Shown one piece after another: positions 59,364-64,000 of a stretch of DNA of 64,000 bases. Source of the stretch: Davidsoniella eucalypti (taxonomy: Eukaryota; Ascomycota; Sordariomycetes; Microascales; Ceratocystidaceae); the NCBI GenBank assembly GCA_004009845.1, contig RMBW01000024.1, positions 124,001-188,000 on the forward strand. The letters are read 5' to 3'. The notes below the pieces were generated by a model. The model ran no database searches. It worked only from the letters and a program-made list of their open reading frames with translations, and had not been told where the DNA came from. Position 1 is the stretch's first letter, and the number at the start of each line of letters is the position of its first letter. The translations under genes were made by a program, and so were the position numbers.

Positions 59364-62300
59364 CTCTATGCTTTTTATTCGGTTTTATATAGGTGCTGAT
59401 GTAGTCGACTGAGGGAGGGCTGAAGAGCTGATTGGGGTTGTTGGTTCCCGTTTAGGCAGTCGTCGAAGGTTGTGTGTAAGTCGATCGAATACGGAATAAA
59501 CAAGGCAAAGGAAGGCCTATAAAGAACTAGACTTTTTTGTATGAAACGGATGATGGGAAAGATATGAAGAATCGCATAAACTGAGCCAGCAGAAGAAATG
59601 GACAAGAGAATATACGTATTAGTAGGTGATTAAATATAAAGAATGAACGACCATGGACGTTGCTCAAGTTGTCGTGATGGGATATCGTAGTAGGGTATAT
59701 AAGGCAAAACGGATATAAAAGAATAAGAAAACGCAAAGTTCGTCTCGACCTAATCAAAATAAGCACATCGGTCGAGAGAGGAGCACAGCTAAAGGGAGGG
59801 GAGAGACAGCTGAATGAAGGCAGGCCCGGTCAATATAAACCAAGACCAAGACCAAGATGGAGATGGAGATGGAGCGTAGCTACATATAATAGCTAGTGAT
59901 GAAAAAGCCACTAGTAGTTCTCGGCCATCGAACCCCACCCCTCAAGTTCCTGATCGTAGACAGGACGACTAAAAGAGGCGTGTGTGTTGTTTGTGGTGGG
60001 TGGAGAGAAGAACGAACCAAACCAAGAGAAAGAAATAGTAAAACGCACTTCATCCGCGGTCCGGGCTTCGTTTTTTATTCTTTTTTTACTGATTTGCGTG
60101 GATGTACTGCAAGCCGTGCGTCCTTTCAGACGGAAGTCCTGAGAACCGCGCTTTATTATTGTTCTCTTCTCTATTTTTTTCCTCCCCCGGAAGAAGAGTA
60201 GAAAGCTTTGGTATGAATTTTCAAAGCACACACCCTTACTTGCTCTCGTTTTTTTTGCTTGTAGCTTGAAACAATGTCTTGACAATGGCAGACAAGGGTC
60301 GGTTAGTGACTAAGGGGTCTGGTAGAGAACAAGTACTGCTATAGCCAACTTTTGGTCTCAAACACGGACGATACGTTAAACTACATTTATGTATGCTGAG
60401 AAATTGGAGCTTGCTGTAATAACCTTTGTCGAGGTCATATATATCTCTGGTAATAGCAGTCGAGAGACTCCAAGTTGAACTACAGCTATCACGGTCCTAG
60501 TCTAGAGTCAGAAAGCGTCGTTCCAATAACAAGTCCCTTTTTCACTGACTTGTTTAGTTGTAAAACTTCGACCGAGAGCCTTCAATCAGCAGATTCAAGG
60601 TAGATTATAGTGTAGTTAGTTGGGGGGGGGGGGGGGGGGGGGGCGTGTCGATACCAACTATCGTGATCGTCGATATTGGTGGTTTCTAACAAATCTGATT
60701 TCGGTCGAGAAATCAGCGAGAAGATAAGAAATGTTGCAAAATAGGGAATGGGCATACGAATCTCGTACTAAAAAAGAATAATACCCAGACATGATCATGT
60801 TCTTCGTGCTGTCAAGCTACTCTTTATATCATGTAGTCATTTTCGATAAAAGCCTTGTTACGCTGGCTATACGTAATGATGTCTATATTGGGTAGCCGCC
60901 AAGTCAGTTGCCCCTTATTTTCAAGATAAAAAGGTTGTCCAAAGTACGCTGTGATCGTGATGCCTTGTAGCTAAGCCAATCTGGTTTGCTCTATAGCCGC
61001 CCAACATTCACGATGAAGCTGATATGAAGCTAGTACCCTTGATAATTGGTGGTAGATGATTATTCTCTAGCTTTATCATTATTTAGTTTGCATGGCTCCA
61101 TTGGTATATCTGAAATATTGTAGTGGCTGTTCTCAGGCCGTTTTTATACATTGAAAAGCCTGATATCAAAGTATGTATCTCGTACCCACGATCTCTATGA
61201 TCCTGGGAAATCTCTACTTGTCATACAAATGCAGTCTGACTGGCTAGCTATGCGACTCAAAACAAGATCACCAACAGTCAAATATCTGCTTTCTCTGGTT
61301 ATACATGTGTATATGTATGTAAGGTTACTGAATGTATAGAATGAACGGATGCAACTACGCCAGGCCACCTCCCCTGTATTTTATATCAGCACTACAATGA
61401 CCTAAAACCCAATCTGATGGCCCTCACTTTTCCAGACGAGACTGACAGGCTTGGCATAACGTTACTGGATCCCTAGCTATCTTTTCTTTTTACTAGTGTT
61501 CATACCTTCTATACCCCGAAATCCAGATGGCAGATTCTTTTTTTATTTCTGATACTACCAGAGGAGCTCTATTGTATTTCAGTTCCTAGTTCTTGTTGCC
61601 CTTTATAGTGGATTGTTACAGGACATTCGGACCCCAGGCCTGAGTGTAAGTGTCTGAGCGTGAGGCCTTGAAAAAAAAAAAGAGGAAACGTTATATGTTT
61701 CGCGGTTAAACTGGGGTGTCTAGCCTATTAAGTTATGCCACAGTAAAAATCTCCAAGTTGAATTTGATAGAAAGCTTTCGATTAGATGCTACAGGTTTAC
61801 ATGTATACTACATACATATATAGTGGTATATAATATGGCCTAGTTAGCTTCAGCCAAGTTCAAGTAGCTTCAACTCAAAGAGCTTCGTTTGCTACATGTT
61901 AACCAATATCGATGATTTCATGTTGTAACTATGTGTAAGCTTCAGTCGTCAATGTGAATCAGCTCAGTCGCCAAGAATGGGCCATTCCGTCCCAAAAGAC
62001 TACATTAATAGCACAATGGCACACCTTCATTCTTGGCTTCTCTGGCACCCAAGAATACGTGCTACACCGAAAGCCCACGGCACATACACATACAGATACT
62101 ACCTTCTTTACTACATCATAACGGAAAGATAGATGGCAGAGTCTAGATCTTCGTAGACTTTACAGCCCAATTTGGCTTAGTCTGAAACGCTCTTATTTGG
62201 CTTTGTTTTCTTTCCGCCTACTTAGCATATTACAGCTCACCGTGAGTGAGAGATGCTCTCTCATCAATGAGTGAAGTGGGATGAGGCAAGCTAGGATGGC

Positions 62301-64000
62301 ATTACATTTAAGATCCATACTAGTAATAAGTCCCAAGGGCGGGTACAAAATTCTGCAACACGTTTGGCATACCCCTTGCCCGAGTACAAGCCCCCCTTGT
62401 TTAAGATGTAGGTCAGAAGTACCTTTTGTGTGTAGTCACAGGCAAAACAATACTTGTTATGGCCATAGATCGGTCTAGACCATGGCCGTCTTTTCTATGT
62501 TATTTACTGTACACAGCCGCCGTTTATAGAGGAGTATCGTCACTTTTGGATATCACCCGAGGAGGAGAAGAGCAGAGACAACTAGAGAAACAAACAGCAC
62601 GGCCCTAGTGACAGACCTTGCTATCCTGCAAAGAAACAGAAACTAATAGTTTATAGGAGGGGGGTGTATGACTTATAACATAGGCAGCACTCAACTTGGA
62701 ATACAACCTATATGAAGTTGTCAGCTATTCTAGAATATACTTCTACAAATATACAATAATAATCACATCAGTAACTTTTTTTCCTTAGATACGATGAATG
62801 TACCAGCCAGCACGGAAACTCGAAACTCCGGTAATCCAAATGAATGTCTGCTTTTATGCTGGCGTCTCTACCCGATCTCTCAACTATCGGTCTTTACAAT
62901 CTTTCATCGTAAAACTTTCTTATATGGGGTAAGTTTTCTCATATCCTTCGTGGCGGCATATATCAGACACGGTTTACTGTATGTACATGTATACAAGGCA
63001 AGAAAGCATATGTAGATGCCAATGGCGATCGCGGTTTTGGGTTGTAAATTATCTTGGCTTTATTGTCCGTGATTCTGATTTCTATAGAATTGTTCTAGGC
63101 TTTTTGAGTCTAAAAGACACTATATAAGTAAAGCTAGCAATGATCTCTTTTTGATAGCAGATATTGAAAGCCTGTACTTTATGTGTAAGTGAGAAACTTG
63201 ATAGTTCAAGTCGTTGGGATCGTTTACATGCTGATAGCTAATTCCAACGGTCTAGGCGTATTTTAGGATACGTGCATACGAAGGATCTAATTTTTTTCAT
63301 TTTCGGGTATTTGGACTAACTAGCAGCAATACGCATCATGAAGATATCACTGAGTGTTGTTACATTGCAGTGCTAGAATTGTATGTACAACAACTTGTCG
63401 TTATAACCCTTGGTTTCACTCCATAACCCTACGTAATGCCGGCTGCCTAAATTGTGTTCAGATTAAGACATGCACTGCGTACACATCTAACTAAAATGTA
63501 TGTAGCTTGAACGCTATAAAGAGCCCAGAGCTAAAGTATTTTAGTGTCGTTAGAGATCACGTATGTTTTGTGCAATTTTCCCCGTATAGGCTGCAGTATC
63601 GCGATGAAGTTGACGTCGTTCAAGCTAAGGAAGTTGAATGGCTGGTGACGCCACATTGCTGCGCCACGACATACTGCGCCACTTGCTCTCTAGGCAGCTA
63701 AATAACAGCTGCTGACACTTATGTGACAGCTGTAATGTACTGACCGCCGAGACCAAGCTTCCTACTAAGGTCTCCTTACGGAGCGCTGCGGGCATCCCAA
63801 TTGGACTCCTAAAGCTGGCTTGGCTTGGTGTGGTGTTGAATTGACTGGATTCCCTAGCTTCTATTACGGCAGTACATTGTTTTTGTATCAGCATCGCATC
63901 CACCGAAGAGCAGCAGCCAAAAAAAGCACCAAATAGCAGCCCCGTGTTCGATCGAGTTCCGAGTTGATTTTGATTTTGCTGTCCACCTGCTGAATCATCT
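59364..64000. other. Gene-poor AT-rich flank
   Basis: The first 700 bases are the noxA promoter side, with a GAGATG-type short tandem at about 59855-59873. Beyond 60.7 kb, only short unsupported frames are seen to the end of the window. No RNA gene or element was recognised. Confidence 0.45.
60622..60643. repeat. 22-nt poly-G tract
   Basis: Twenty-two consecutive G residues between TTAGTTAGTT and CGTGTCG, in otherwise AT-rich DNA. Its true length may differ because such runs are hard to sequence. Confidence 0.9.

Noticed and set aside
59896..60285. Overlapping frames of 101 and 124 codons on opposite strands
   Set aside because: Low-complexity purine-rich sequence in the noxA upstream region; no homology or splice support.
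1..64000. CRISPR arrays, bacterial operons, prophage
   Set aside because: No regularly spaced repeats; intron-rich fungal gene structures throughout.

Overview
The window is nuclear DNA of a filamentous ascomycete, probably Pezizomycotina. Genes are broken by short introns of about 45-155 nt with GTAAGT/GTGAGT-type donors, CTAAC-like branch sites and YAG acceptors. The gene set (NoxA-type NADPH oxidase, PAS-rich hybrid histidine kinase, Yth1, Vps53, DUF1776 protein) and decayed LINE-like retroelements fit this. The sequence does not allow a genus call.

Layout. 1-3.2 kb: one multi-exon gene for a basic, Ser/Arg-rich protein with a membrane tail, interrupted by an in-frame TAG near its C-terminus. 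3.5-17.9 kb: AT-rich, repeat-rich accessory island with retroelement scraps (RNase H, reverse transcriptase and C-terminal domain remnants), a small SINE-like insertion with a 14-bp target-site duplication, two secreted-protein genes (one frameshifted by a 7-bp duplication), an intron-containing tRNA-Pro(AGG), and a degenerate Lys/Ser-rich locus. 18.4-23.8 kb: thioredoxin reductase and VPS53, both on the minus strand. 24-30 kb: gene-poor. 30-41.6 kb: a GH18 chitinase-like gene lacking a catalytic Asp, YTH1, a DUF1776/SDR-like gene, a SAM-dependent methyltransferase and an amidase. 41.6-51.6 kb: gene-poor, with one decayed gene near 43-44 kb. 51.7-59.4 kb: a hybrid histidine kinase with a long pyrimidine-rich, ATG-depleted leader, convergent with noxA. 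59.4-64 kb: gene-poor, with a 22-nt poly-G tract.

There is no clear metabolic gene cluster. The conserved genes serve redox homeostasis and signalling (TRR1, NoxA, histidine kinase), endosome-to-Golgi tethering (VPS53) and mRNA 3'-end formation (YTH1). The most notable signals are the in-frame TAG at 3028-3030 where the reading frame and a second membrane segment continue (editing, readthrough or a new nonsense mutation), a non-AUG mitochondrial-type leader in frame with TRR1, the modular SINE/LINE tail family, and the ATG-depleted histidine kinase leader. Exon structures were read by eye from splice signals and frame continuity; no search was run.
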